Origin: Bigelowiella natans CCMP2755
Lineage: Eukaryota > Cercozoa > Chlorarachniophyceae
Direction: 5' to 3'
NCBI GenBank assembly: GCA_000320545.1
Contig: ADNK01003517.1
Span: 1-55,095, forward strand
DNA length: 55,095 bases
Part shown: piece after piece, positions 24,660 through 35,799 of the stretch
Numbering within the stretch: the first letter of the stretch is position 1
Layout of the letters: each line of letters begins with the position of its first letter
Program-made: the position numbers and the translations under genes
The notes under the pieces: model-generated
The model's input: only the letters and a program-made list of their open reading frames with translations
Told to the model about the DNA's origin: nothing
Database searches by the model: none

Positions 24660-27600
24660 ATCTTGTTTCATTTTCCTCAGGAAATCGTTCATTAAAAATT
24701 CTGAAGAAATATTGGATGTGATGACCGGTTGTCATGCACATAAGAGACCGTCGAACCATCTACTCGCGCGGCCATCACCGCAGTCTTGCTTGCTCAAGTC
24801 TCCGCCCAGCATGCATGCGACTAATTGCTTTCTCACTCAAGACGCGGTTTTGCTGTGATGGGGTTGTAATCGATCCACCATGGTCTTTAGTTGTTTTGAT
24901 GGCTTCAATCATGCCACACAAATTTTCGCTTCATTTCAAATACAGCCGAAATTCACGTGCAAAGTTGGTGGAAAGACAAATTCTAGATGTTGCTACGCAC
25001 ATTTGTTTCTGTGGGGAAAACTCGCAGCATGCAGGCTTGCAGGCTTAATTGTTGCGCGGAGACATGAGTTGTCATTATCTCGATGCCCACGTCTCGTACG
25101 CGCCTTCACAAATTGTGGACAAAGAGCCTCTGCGTTGACGGTTCAAAGAAATTGTGTCCTGAATCGTGTGCAACACGATGTCACAATGAATGGAAAAGTG
25201 ATGACATCAGAAGCGCCAGAGCGTTGGAGACGCACATGCGCAGCGCTGGGAACGTCAGTCAGTCGCGCTGTGCTGCACTGCCTTGTCGGCAGGCGACGAC
25301 GCTCAATCATTGGCGGACAACAAGCGTGACGTGCAATTGCTCATCGCACTACAACGCAATGCAACTTGCACGTGCAGGGTGACGTGCATTGCCAGATTGC
25401 GCAGCAGACGCAGCCCAGCTTGGAAACAGAAGGATTGCGGAGCCGCACAGTGCGAACATGTGCACATCAATTGGACACCTTTTGTCAAACATGACTCATC
25501 TTCCGCAACAGCATTGATTGCACACACGTTTGCGCACAAAGTCGACTACCTGCAGCTTGAGGACAGAGGAAGAAGACGCTGAGACAACAAACAAAGACGC
25601 CGATGCCCAAGAGGATTGTGAACTGATCCCAGCACGACGCGGCAGACCGCACCTTGTTGCAAGGTGGTCTCGTGCGGATCGTGTCCGCTGCAACCCGATT
25701 GTCCCGTGAGGGCAGGACAAAGACGATCCGTGCTAGCTGGGGATCGCCGTCGCAGCCGAACACATCGGTCGCAACACCTGTCGCGTTTGCAACCCAATGA
25801 ACACATTGTGCACATGAGAATGGGCCGACGACACGTCCCAGACGGCGATGTGTTGTCAATGGATGCAGTGGTGCGTCACGGATGGCGTGTGATGATGACT
25901 TTGTGGAGCGGGAGCAATTGAGGGAGTGGATCCGGCATGCTTGCTGGCTTGGCGAGGTCTTTTGAATTGAATTGTGCTCTTTTTTTTTTGAACAATGAAC
26001 AATGAACAATGATGAAAACCACATCTCCAAAGTGTGACATGACACTTGCAGTGGTCATGCGAAATGCAGTGCCTCGAACTGCTGGCTTCAGTGAGGAGGT
26101 GGTCAAAAGCAATTCGAACCAGCTTTGCTTTGCGCCTTTTGAATGAACAATGAACAATGAACAATGATGAAGAACCACACTTCCAAAATGCAACAAGACA
26201 TTTGCAGTGTGCGAAACGCAGTGCCTCGAACTGACTTCAGTGAGGACCATCCAGTGAAACCAAAAGGAATCAAGAATGGCATTGTGGCCACTCCTCCGTT
26301 CCTAGTTTCATTGTTTTCAGTGCCAACTTCAGGACCACGCATCCCCAAATCCTGTCGTGATGGTTTGCTCATGCTTGGAGATCACCAAGCAAGAACACCA
26401 CACCTGCGAACCCCAAGAGAACAATCCCATGGACCACACCTTCGTGGTCTGCTTCACACCTGCCACAACATCCCCAGCTTTTGCGGAGACATTGCCCTCA
26501 CTGGAAGGCATGAAGATGGAGGAGGATGCATTCTTCGTTCCCAGTCCATTTGGACAGCGAGCTTCGCAATGACCACAACATCCCCGGCTTTTGCGGAGAC
26601 AAAGCCCCCATCATTGCAATTGGAAGCACTGGCTTCACGCCAACCACAACATCCCCGGCCCAATGGAGACATTGCCTGGAGGGCACAAAGTTTGAGGAGG
26701 ACACCTTCATCCTGACGGGATTCATCCGGGGTGAACATTGGATGCAGATCCGAAAATCCTTCACTTGGCATCCAATTCTCCGGTGGCCTGCCCCACCGGT
26801 GAACAGGAATGTGGTGCAGGGATGAGGGGAAAAGCCACCCTCGCAACCGAAAAACCCACCACCCAGTGCCATTTCGGCGAATGCAACTTTGAATCTTGAA
26901 TGCAGATCCATGCATCCTTCGTTTGGCTGCCAAGTCACCGGTGGCTGGGGCGACAAGTCTGTCCACCCCACCAGTGACCAGGAATGTGGTTCAGGGGTGG
27001 GAGGTGACCAACATCAGCCCGCCCATTGCCGCATCACACCAATTTTTTTCCGAATGCAACTTTGAATCTTGAACACAGATCCACACGTCCTTCGTCTGGC
27101 TGCCTGGTCACCGGTGGCTGGGGCGACGTGTCTGTCCATCCCACCGGTGTCCAGGAATGTGGTTCAGGGGCAGGAGGTGACCAAACCCCCACCCACATTG
27201 TGAATGAGCAACAATGAAACAATGATGAAGAACTGCATTTCCAAAGTGTTGCAAGACACTTGCAGTGTGCAAAGTGCAGTGCCTCGAACTGGTTTCAGTG
27301 AGGACTGTGACCAGCAAATCAACTGGCTGGTTTGCCAAAATGGCATGACTTGGTCATTGAGAAGCAATGACACTAGCGGCAAAATTCTGACGGCGCAAGA
27401 CCTCCACTCTGAGCAAAAACTTCCTGAAGGCCATGTCCACACGACGATCTACGATTGGATCATCTGAGGGGGCCCCCAGCAGATGAGCATTTGATGCTTT
27501 TGTGCAGTCGCTCTACGATTCCGTTTTGTTTGCTAGTTCATTTTAGTATTTCCGTTTGTCGCACATGGAAAACGGCATGATACCTCGATTGTGGACGAAT

Positions 27601-27790
27601 GACTGGATGAGGGTCGGCAGCGGCTCATGGCATTAGCGAAATCAAAGAGGTGCAGGGCCGACCTTCGCTTTCGTGTTCCAATCTTCCTCAGACACATTTT
27701 GCCGTCATATGTTCCAGCCAAGGTGAAAACTATTGCGGGAGGGACTCTGCTATGCATTTTCTCAGGTCCATTCTTCGTGTGAACATACAT
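24660..27790. repeat. Island with dispersed repeats
   Basis: No gene is supported; ORFs overlap in all frames. Three copies of a roughly 90-bp element (ending in the word CAGTGCCTCGAACTG) lie at about 26008-26100, 26160-26250 and 27218-27306, preceded by AACAATG tandem units. More copies are at 37.1-37.3 kb. A second family (ACAACATCCCC, then GGAGACA) occurs at about 26464, 26577 and 26647. A third, about 75 bp (CCGGTGGCTGGGGCGAC), occurs at about 26938 and 27111. This is probably old transposon debris. Confidence 0.55.
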
Positions 27791-28016
27791 ACACGTGCTT
27801 TTGTTTCATGGCCCTTTGCTGCTGCTGTTTCGCGCGCATGCTCACTGTTCACTTCGAGTTACACAGTTGTGCATATATGAACATTTATACACATGTTTAT
27901 GTGCAAAATTTAATGCACTTATGGCTTTACACAGTCAATCAGATACACTGAACAATGCACGTAGATGCATGCACATGTATGTATGTAATTTTTTCTGTGT
28001 CACCGACAATTCAGCA

Positions 28017-29717
28017 ATGGCGATTGGAAAATTCATGCTGGAATCTGATCATCTTGATGAACAGAAACACGTCACAGGTCATCGGGTATATCCTGAAAGC
28101 AGCATTACGAACAATAGATCAAATCTGTTATCCGAACAGAGATTCACTACAACGGCTCAGAGCGTTCGAGTGGCTGCTATTGATGAAGAAGGGGTCAGGG
28201 TTTCACAACGTCCCACTGAGAAGAATAAGAGTATGCAACAAAACAATCATCACAGCAGAATGTATCGTGATTTCCTACGACATCCAGTTTACAAAAGATT
28301 CTTGAAGAGAGGTGCATCTTGTCCATGGGAAGACATTGCAAACTATATTTCAAAATCAAAGCTGCCTCTAGCAAAAGAGTTGGAGGCAAAAGGAAAGTAC
28401 ATATTGTTTCAATCTGATCGGCTGGGACCAGGGTGGGGAGTAACTCTTGCGCATCAAGCGGTATCTGTTCTCGTAGGAATGGCGACAAATCGACCAGCTT
28501 TTGCAGCCTATTGTCCTCCTTCGTCATCCAGAGGAGGAGAGGACCCGTTTAATGTGAATGGTAGCCTTCTTACATCCCCTTTATTGAGACCTAAGCTTCT
28601 CCTCGATGAACGTGATGTTGACAATGGCGATGGTTATGGCGACAGTTTCTTAAAAAATCTTGGCTATAATGTTTCACAGGATGTTGAATACTACCAAAAT
28701 TTTAGCAAGTGTTACATCTTAGAAGATTTTACTTTGGCTTGGCCATTAAACAAAGATTCATGGGGTGGTGCTCTGCGGAGTTTTCCATTATCAGATCAGA
28801 ATTCGAATAAATTATTAGAGCAGATAGAAGAAAGAGGAGGAAAATTAAAATTTCTATCTTCAAGGGTGGTGAATCTAAGCCTTGAAAGTATCATGGATGA
28901 TCCTGCTTACAATCGTCTTGATCATAGCTATAGCGGGAATCCGCAGATAGACGAGAAGCAGCTTCTACATCCTGATGATCCGATTTTTGTTAGCTCTGGC
29001 AGCTCTTACTGTGATGGCTTAATATTTATAGCAGATCTGATGCGCGCAGACCCTCATTACAGGGAGTATGCTCTGAGAATGGGGGCTCGAGACTCTGAGT
29101 TCTCTGCCCCTATGTGTGCCCTAAGAATGGTGGCCAGTTTGCCAACACATCCCGTAGCTAAACTTCTCTCGGATGGCCTTCTTTCCCAAATGGATGAAAA
29201 TATGTGGCTTTTGGCGCTACATTTTAGACGAGGAGACTGGGCTATGCTTCAGGAATGTGCAGACAACGGTACGAATAACTGCATTCGGCCTGAGAGCATT
29301 GGAGAAGATGAAAGGGATTACAGGATATCTATCAATGAGTTGGAGGATATGATTAAGATTGTTTCTATGAATGTGCTGCCAACGCTAGAGCTTCAGCGCC
29401 CTGTGAAAGTGTTCGTTGCAACTGACACTAGTTTGATGAGAGACATAGTTTCAAAATATATTCCAGAAGCGATTATGTTTTCTGGGTTTTCAAGCCACAC
29501 GAACGTAAATGATTTTGACTCTGATGTCCGTACGGCAGCTGATTTCTTCGCTATGGCCATGGCTGACTTCTGTATCCGGGCTATGAGCTCTTTTAGTGGA
29601 ATGGCCTTTGAGATGGGAGGATGTGAGGACATAGGACCTGACTCAATTTCAAAACGTGATGTGAGGGACGGGTTTTCTGGTAGTCAGATCGAAAATTCAT
29701 TCCGATTCCTACTCTAG
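28017..29717 (+). CDS. O-fucosyltransferase-like (GT-B) glycosyltransferase
   Basis: A single long exon, 566 residues from the ATG at 28017. The frame is open further upstream without an obvious better Met. A splice-acceptor-like AATTCAG just before this ATG leaves room for an upstream exon, perhaps carrying the membrane anchor that such enzymes need. Motifs: a GPGWGVTLAHQAVSVLVG segment followed by NRPAFA, like the glycine-rich nucleotide-sugar loop and helix of GT37/O-FucT enzymes; LLALHFRRGDWAM, matching the HxRRGD donor-binding motif; and KVFVATDTSLMRDIV with a late SSFSGMAFEMGG. These support transfer of a sugar, probably fucose from GDP-fucose, in the secretory pathway. The acceptor is unknown. 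No signal anchor is visible in the called frame. Confidence 0.6.
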   Translation: MAIGKFMLESDHLDEQKHVTGHRVYPESSITNNRSNLLSEQRFTTTAQSVRVAAIDEEGVRVSQRPTEKNKSMQQNNHHSRMYRDFLRHPVYKRFLKRGASCPWEDIANYISKSKLPLAKELEAKGKYILFQSDRLGPGWGVTLAHQAVSVLVGMATNRPAFAAYCPPSSSRGGEDPFNVNGSLLTSPLLRPKLLLDERDVDNGDGYGDSFLKNLGYNVSQDVEYYQNFSKCYILEDFTLAWPLNKDSWGGALRSFPLSDQNSNKLLEQIEERGGKLKFLSSRVVNLSLESIMDDPAYNRLDHSYSGNPQIDEKQLLHPDDPIFVSSGSSYCDGLIFIADLMRADPHYREYALRMGARDSEFSAPMCALRMVASLPTHPVAKLLSDGLLSQMDENMWLLALHFRRGDWAMLQECADNGTNNCIRPESIGEDERDYRISINELEDMIKIVSMNVLPTLELQRPVKVFVATDTSLMRDIVSKYIPEAIMFSGFSSHTNVNDFDSDVRTAADFFAMAMADFCIRAMSSFSGMAFEMGGCEDIGPDSISKRDVRDGFSGSQIENSFRFLL

Positions 29718-29899
29718 ATAATAGAAAATAGTTCGTGTGTCCGTACAAATGTACAAATTCAACGTTATACTACGGAAACCACTATCAAGACTATCTGCCT
29801 TTATCCGCCTGGTTTGCTTTCAAGAATTAAGTTGTAATAATAGACACATGTGTAACATTGGTAATATAATATATGACATAGCACAGACTAGCAGAAGCT

Positions 29900-31660
29900 A
29901 ATGCATTATTTAGTCATGATACTGCGTCTCCACTACGGTGCACGTTGCACCTTGCATTGTGTTGCTGCGCTCGGACATTCGCAACATGCACATCTAATGT
30001 GCACAGCCAAGTAGTGCTATGCAATGTATTTAGTGGCTGCAGTTATTAAATACATAGCGTGAGTGTATTGTGACAATGCATGTTATAATGCGCAGCAGTC
30101 TATAGCGCAGTGTAAAGACGCATAGATGGCAAAGCGATAGCTCACTAGTTGTTACGCACTTCGATTTCCATGGCCTAGTCAAGTGCGAATACCTTATTGA
30201 TTATGGCATGTGCGCGATGTGCATGCATGCACTGTCGATCACGACGGCGCACAAGAAGCTGATTAGCACTGCATGAGCAATATGGAGCGGCATGTGCATG
30301 CAAACTAGCAAACACTACGTATTCTCGTACAATCAAATGCACAATGCTCCATCTTTGGAGGCCATCCAAGCCAAATTGTGTTAATGTGGTTTGTCATGAG
30401 TTGCAGTTGGACACACGCTAGCACCTGCTAGCCTGTATACCTGGGCGGGCAGGTCATGAGATCTACAGGTATATAGGTGAACGTGCGAGTCGCACTGCAT
30501 GCACTACATAGTGCAGTATTGGCATGACAAAGCAACCTGCATGCAGGCTAAATGGCTAACGAGACTTGGCCTAGCGCGCCTCTAGACCTGGAAGTTTCCA
30601 TCAATGCATGATGGCAACTTATTGTGCCCATGCAAATGATTTAGCATTTCCTAATCCGCGCCCCAGATTAACCGCTCGTGATTCAGAGCTTTGTGCTCTA
30701 GTCTAGTACGATGCTGTAGTGCTCTAGTCCTCGTTCAACGCAATCTAGGCAATCTAGCAATGTCTAGATGTCCTGGCTAAAGAGATGAACAAGTGCACGT
30801 GTGGTATGCACATTGCTAGATCGTCTAGATTGTGTGTTGCACATACGTCAACATGTGCGCGTCTCCATGCGCATGCATGTCTAGATGTGCCACGTGACAT
30901 GCATCTGTGCCAATGTGCACACATGTTCCTTGCAGCTAGTTAGTTTCATTTCCACACATGCACCAATGAAACAACATGCTTGTGCTTTGTGCATGCTTTG
31001 TGCAAGCAAAGCAATACAGATGTGTCCACCATGTGAGCGAAGGTGCAGATGATGTGGCACAGGCTGTAGACAGCAGGGGACATGCGCAAAGCTAGAAAGA
31101 GCACACTTGTCGTGAGCATGTACTTAGTGTTGCATGCGCTCACCACAGCTAGACAGCTCATGTCAATGCACACGCGATGAAGGCTCTAATATGTACTAAC
31201 ACGCATGTTGATCGTCTCCATATGTGCTCATGGCTAGCTAGATCGATGGCCGTCTAGCCGTGCAACATGCAAGTACGTAACTAGGTAAGCCAACATGCAG
31301 CACGCAAAAGATTTACTTTGTGTGGGCGCATGCGATGCTCTGATTCGAGATTCACGCGATGTCATCATCTCTAGATCTCGCAGTGAAAACAGTAAGTACT
31401 ACAGTAGCTAGAGGTTCACAGAGCACGTACAGGTGCTACATGCGTACATGCGTGCATGTGCATTCTGTGCTACTAGTGTAAGTGTAGCGTGCATTAGCAC
31501 ATGCTAGCATGCGTACAAGCATATGCGTAGCTAGCAGGTAGTGTGCCGTCGCGTGCACGTGTGTCCAGGATGATGGTACATGATCACAGACACGACAGCG
31601 TGGTACGTGGTCTCGAGCGTGTGCGCACACGATAATTTTCATTGATGTGCACAAGACAGC
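29900..31660. repeat. TGCA/CTAG-rich island
   Basis: About 1.7 kb rich in TGCATGC, GCTAGC, TCTAGA and CACGTG words (for example 30840-30910 and 31430-31560). It contains no convincing ORF and starts about 180 bp after the glycosyltransferase stop. It shares the GCATGTCTAGATGTGC word with position 341. No RNA gene was recognised. Confidence 0.5.
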
Positions 31661-32121
31661 GTATACCAGCAGTGCTTACAGAATTCAACATAGATTGCAA
31701 TTTATCCGCGTGTGCAGCTCATCGGCATTGCTGTAACATCAAACCTCCTACTTCAATTAGCTTATCACTCAATTTTAATGAAAAATCGCTAACTAATACA
31801 GAAACCTTAACGAATACCAACCCAATAAAATGTAAACATACGCTGCCACGGAGTAAACTAAAAGAACGCACGACTCATCACCCCGAACGCAATGGCCATA
31901 CCGAACCCCCATACCTGATCATCAATTCGTATTACTAAGGAAATGGTGGGCTAAAACACACAGTGCGAATTTATAGATAACTACCAAACGTGTGCTAGAG
32001 GTAACCTTATTTTATTCGCAACAGATACTTCTATTCATGACATTGACAGAAATTTTTGGCGGGTGCTCTCACGAGGTTCTCTATCTTCCATCGTGCAAAT
32101 CAGTGAGTACATGCAGTTAGG
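31661..32121. other. Intergenic, no feature seen
   Basis: AT-richer than the island before it. A 98-codon open frame (31642-31938) has no recognisable domain. This is 3' flanking sequence of the WW-like gene. Confidence 0.4.
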
Positions 32122-32225
32122 TTAATACTTCAGACCATTGATTGCTTCAAACCATCCGCCATGCTCTGGTTGTGGCCCATATCCACATGCTTTCATCAAA
32201 TTAGATACAATACACATATTAATGG

Positions 32226-32288
<63 letters not shown>

Positions 32289-32856
32289 TTCTCTGTCTCT
32301 CTCGTTATCTCTCAATTTGACAATCATATGCTTCTTGGGATCGATATACTCCTCTGCATGGACAGGGAGTGTATGCTTCATGTTATATATAATTATCAAT
32401 ATAAATTCTGTTCACATGCTATATTGTATATAATTATCAATATAAATTCTGTTCACATGCTGCTATATTGGATGGATGCCCAACATGAAGTAGAAGTAGT
32501 ACCTGTCTACCATACGTGGGATCAGGCTTTGGCTCACCTGAAAAGAAATATTGAATAAGAGAGGATGGATGGAAGAAAGGAAGGAAGGAGAGCTCTAGTT
32601 TTTTATTGTAGGAGTTTCACTATGAGGAGCCCCACCCAAGTAAATTAAGATGTTTATCATCATATTACCTATTGCAGTCGTTTCATCTGTGATTTGGTTC
32701 CAGTAATATATCTAGCAGAAAATGAAATCTTCCGTTTGAAATATAATAAAAAGACTGAAGAGAACAACAGCAGCAACATACCAACACTTTACGTAATTTT
32801 GGTTTTATTGCTACCACTATGACATTACCACAGCAGAAGCTAATTTGTTGTGATAT

Positions 32857-32891
<35 letters not shown>

Positions 32892-34341
32892 ACTATTACT
32901 ACTACTGCTATTACCACCACCTGGTCTGTTTGAGGGTCCTTAACTTCTATCCATGGATCTTGTGAAATACTGTATGTCATAGGTTTTGCAGCTCCTACCT
33001 GAAGATGAGTGGTAGTGGTAGTAGTAGTAGTAGTGGTAGTAGTAGAAGTGGTAGTTGGAATGTGACAACTATCATAATGATGCTGATTGATAGATGGCTT
33101 GTTCTAGTTTTGGAAGGCTCTTTTATATCTAAATTTAGATTGCTTTGAGATTACTTTATAAACGCCCACACAGACGTCGGCATGCCCACAAACACACACA
33201 TACACAGCAGTTGAAGGAAAAAAATAAAGGAGGGAGGGGAAGGGGGGAGGGACAGGAAGGAGATATTACATTTTGTACTATTTATATGATGCACTTCCAG
33301 ACTTGATACAATAGTGAATATCCCTACACCTCATACAGAAAGAACAGCAATTTACCTCGGTGGTCTCATCGGTCTCTTCATTCCACCTAAGAGATGATGA
33401 AATAATGATAAGTTTACAGATCATTATAGGCTGTAGTATCAGAACTAAACGAAGTTTGCTAGCAGCCAGCAGGATAATTGTTCTGCGGCAACATGTGATG
33501 TGCAGCCACAGGAGCTATAGAGAGGATAAATTTTCTGCAGCAACATGTGATGTGCAGCCACAGGAGCTATAGAGAGGATAAATTGTTCTGCGGCAACATG
33601 TGATGTGCAGTCACAAGAGCTATAGAGAAAATGACGACGACATGTTACCAGAGCAGCTCACAACATCGTTCCATATGGAGGTCAATACTTGTAGGAACAA
33701 AACATATAAACTACATACTACTGTTACGACTACTACCACTACCACTATCACTACTACTGACTACTACGTACTACAATTACCAATATGTCAATCCAGAGTT
33801 TTCGTCCTTAACTTCTGTCCAAACTGAAACACGAAAGGCGACAAGGTTGGAACTAAGTCATCATTTTTATGACTAAATTATAAATTATAAGACAATGTTA
33901 CTACGTGATTCTACGGGCCGTCGACCTTCCTGGCGGCTACTGCGTTGTTGATTGTTACAAATTGAGAAATTATATGATTTATGGTTGTTATTGTGATTTA
34001 ACGAAACTCGATCTTCTTCAAATAAGCAAAACATAAATTTATTTATACAGTGGTAATTAGCACCCAACTATCGCATCTGATCTGCCTTTTGGAGGAGGAA
34101 ATTGATTGTGGTTGTCTCCTCCAGGAATACATAGCGTTCGATTGAAAATAATGCACGCTATAGTTCCTACAAATAATTTGTAGTTATCGTGTGAGTATAG
34201 ATACAATAAAGTAATTCACCATAGTATCATCATGACCAGGTTATTAAATTGAGTACACTACCTTGACAGGGTAAGTTGAGTGGCTTTGTGAAAGATGCTG
34301 CTTTCTGAAAATAGAAGAGGAAGAAGACGAAGAAGACGAAG

Positions 34342-34377
<36 letters not shown>

Positions 34378-34497
34378 CATTGAGTTGTTATCAAAGTAAT
34401 ATAAAACATATTCTTAGAGATAACGAATAAGAAGAAGCAGGTAGTAAACAAGTACCCCTCTCCGGGCGAAGGTGGTGACGATTTTCTTCGGAATCAT
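32122..34497 (-). CDS. Small protein with two WW-like domains
   Basis: Ten exons with exact phase: 34456-34497, 34262-34304, 34064-34166, 33905-33939, 33781-33823, 33356-33386, 32921-32998, 32669-32711, 32503-32537 and 32122-32163. They give 164 residues. The N-terminus (MIPKKIVTTFARRG) looks like a mitochondrial presequence. Two WW-like repeats follow: WTEVKDENSGLTYWWNEETD (about 75-94, then ETTEVGAAKP) and WIEVKDPQTDQIYYWNQITD (about 115-134, then ETTAIGEPKP). The first Trp, the aromatic pair, Asn, the TxETT segment and the Pro of WW domains are present. The second ligand-binding Trp is replaced by Glu or Ala. Classical proline-ligand binding is therefore doubtful. The last exon (GGWFEAINGLKY) could start a little earlier (GYGPQPEH). 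The introns carry CT/CA microsatellites and a 52-bp minisatellite. Confidence 0.7.
32384..32467. repeat. 43-bp tandem duplication
   Basis: A unit starting TATATAATTATCAATATAAA occurs twice in a row (about 32384 and 32427), inside the last intron of the WW-like gene. The same intron holds (CT)n-(CA)n at 32229-32287. Confidence 0.8.
33481..33630. repeat. 52-bp minisatellite, three copies
   Basis: A unit containing ACATGTGATGTGCAG starts near 33491, 33543 and 33596, with few differences. It lies in the intron that splits the first WW-like domain (33387-33780). Confidence 0.85.
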
Positions 34498-34713
34498 CGT
34501 ACGATTAGAGATGGTGGTTTGGTACTGAAGGGGTATTTAAGGGGTACTCCGACAGAATGTTGTCGTCTGTGGCAAATATCCGTAATCCTTGATCTGCGAC
34601 AATCGTAACATGTCTGATGATATATAATTTTGGTCATTTAGTACTTGCGACACCATGTATCAAGGCTATCGATTAATTCCGACCTTTCGACAGTTCACCC
34701 GTCGTTTGCCCCC
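34498..34713. promoter_or_regulatory. Divergent intergenic region, candidate bidirectional promoter
   Basis: 216 bp lie between the minus-strand WW-like gene (ATG at 34497) and the plus-strand orphan gene (ATG at 34714). The stretch is free of microsatellites. No element is identified. Confidence 0.35.
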
Positions 34714-35793
34714 ATGGCTCTGTACTATACGACGACGGCGGCGGCAAGTATTCTCATGACTATAGCTCGATCATCATCATCATCATCATCATCGTTACCA
34801 TCTATATCATCGTCACTGCTACCGTCATCACTCCTCTCATCTCTTACGTTGGCATCACCATGCAATCGGACAACAAAGCTTGTGCGAGCAACGAGTTTCA
34901 ATCGGACGATGATAGGTGGGCGTGCGGCTGAATATCATCTTGCATCTTTTGCGAACAATTCGACGAAAACAGATAAAATTTTGAAAGGGGATCGCAAATG
35001 TGGAACGTTAATTGTGTTCCTAGATATAGACAAATGGAAGAACGCGAAGCGGCCGAGTCTAGATGATGTCGACGCTCTTTCGCATGGAAAACCGACGAAG
35101 TCGAAAGTCGGCAGCAGGGCTACGCCACATCACCTTTACCGACACGAACATACAGTTTTTCTCACAGCAAAGCGTAAAGAATATTGTGTCGTACAATGTA
35201 AAAGTAGAGTTAATGTTGCAAATATTTGGTATTTGTGGTGCCTCGCGAAAGGGATACCCTGTGTTCACGTTTACCATTCCTACCCTCCAAACAAACGGCA
35301 TTGTCAAGATGTTGTAACCGTTGACTTGTCAACAGTTTTATTATCAAAGGGGAAAGGAAAAGGACTGAAGAGGAGCAAGCAGCTTTCTGCTGTCTTGACG
35401 GATAGATATCACGTATTGTGTGAGCAACTGAGACAATCTGGTTACCTAAGTGAAATACCTCCATCCTCACATCAAATACGGGGGGTGGTGGAGAAAGGCA
35501 CTGTAAATATTTCTCAATTTGAAATACTTTGCTATGATAAAAAAACTGTAAATGAAAACTGGTCTCAGACAGAGAACAGTAATGATCACCTGCAAGATGA
35601 AACAAAAATCCTGAGGAATGAGTTTGTTCCATTACACAAATTCCATCTACCACTCCATTTTGATGATGATGGTGATAAAGACACCAAGATTGGTTACAGA
35701 GGCACCCAAACGGAAAGTATCAATGGCATTTACGATTTCTCAATTCGCTCTTTAGCACGTGAGGTGGTGGCTCTTTGGAAGTCCCTTGCGTAG
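34714..35793 (+). CDS. Orphan single-exon protein
   Basis: 359 residues from the ATG at 34714; the frame is open a little upstream without an ATG. An alternative start ATG at 34654 is in another frame and would need an intron. The N-terminal 50 residues are Ser/Thr/Leu-rich with a (ATC)n Ser run and could be an organelle or secretory leader. The core has CGTLIVFLDIDKWKNAKRP, a strand ending in acidic DxD as in NYN/PIN-type nucleases, then HTVFLTAKRKEYCVVQCKSR, NIWYLWCLAKGIPCVHV and VTVDLSTVLLSKGKGKGLKRS. The alternating strands suggest a Rossmann-like fold, but the other acidic residues of NYN domains are not obvious. Function unknown. It is followed directly by an island. Confidence 0.55.
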   Translation: MALYYTTTAAASILMTIARSSSSSSSSLPSISSSLLPSSLLSSLTLASPCNRTTKLVRATSFNRTMIGGRAAEYHLASFANNSTKTDKILKGDRKCGTLIVFLDIDKWKNAKRPSLDDVDALSHGKPTKSKVGSRATPHHLYRHEHTVFLTAKRKEYCVVQCKSRVNVANIWYLWCLAKGIPCVHVYHSYPPNKRHCQDVVTVDLSTVLLSKGKGKGLKRSKQLSAVLTDRYHVLCEQLRQSGYLSEIPPSSHQIRGVVEKGTVNISQFEILCYDKKTVNENWSQTENSNDHLQDETKILRNEFVPLHKFHLPLHFDDDGDKDTKIGYRGTQTESINGIYDFSIRSLAREVVALWKSLA

Positions 35794-35799
35794 GCAATT

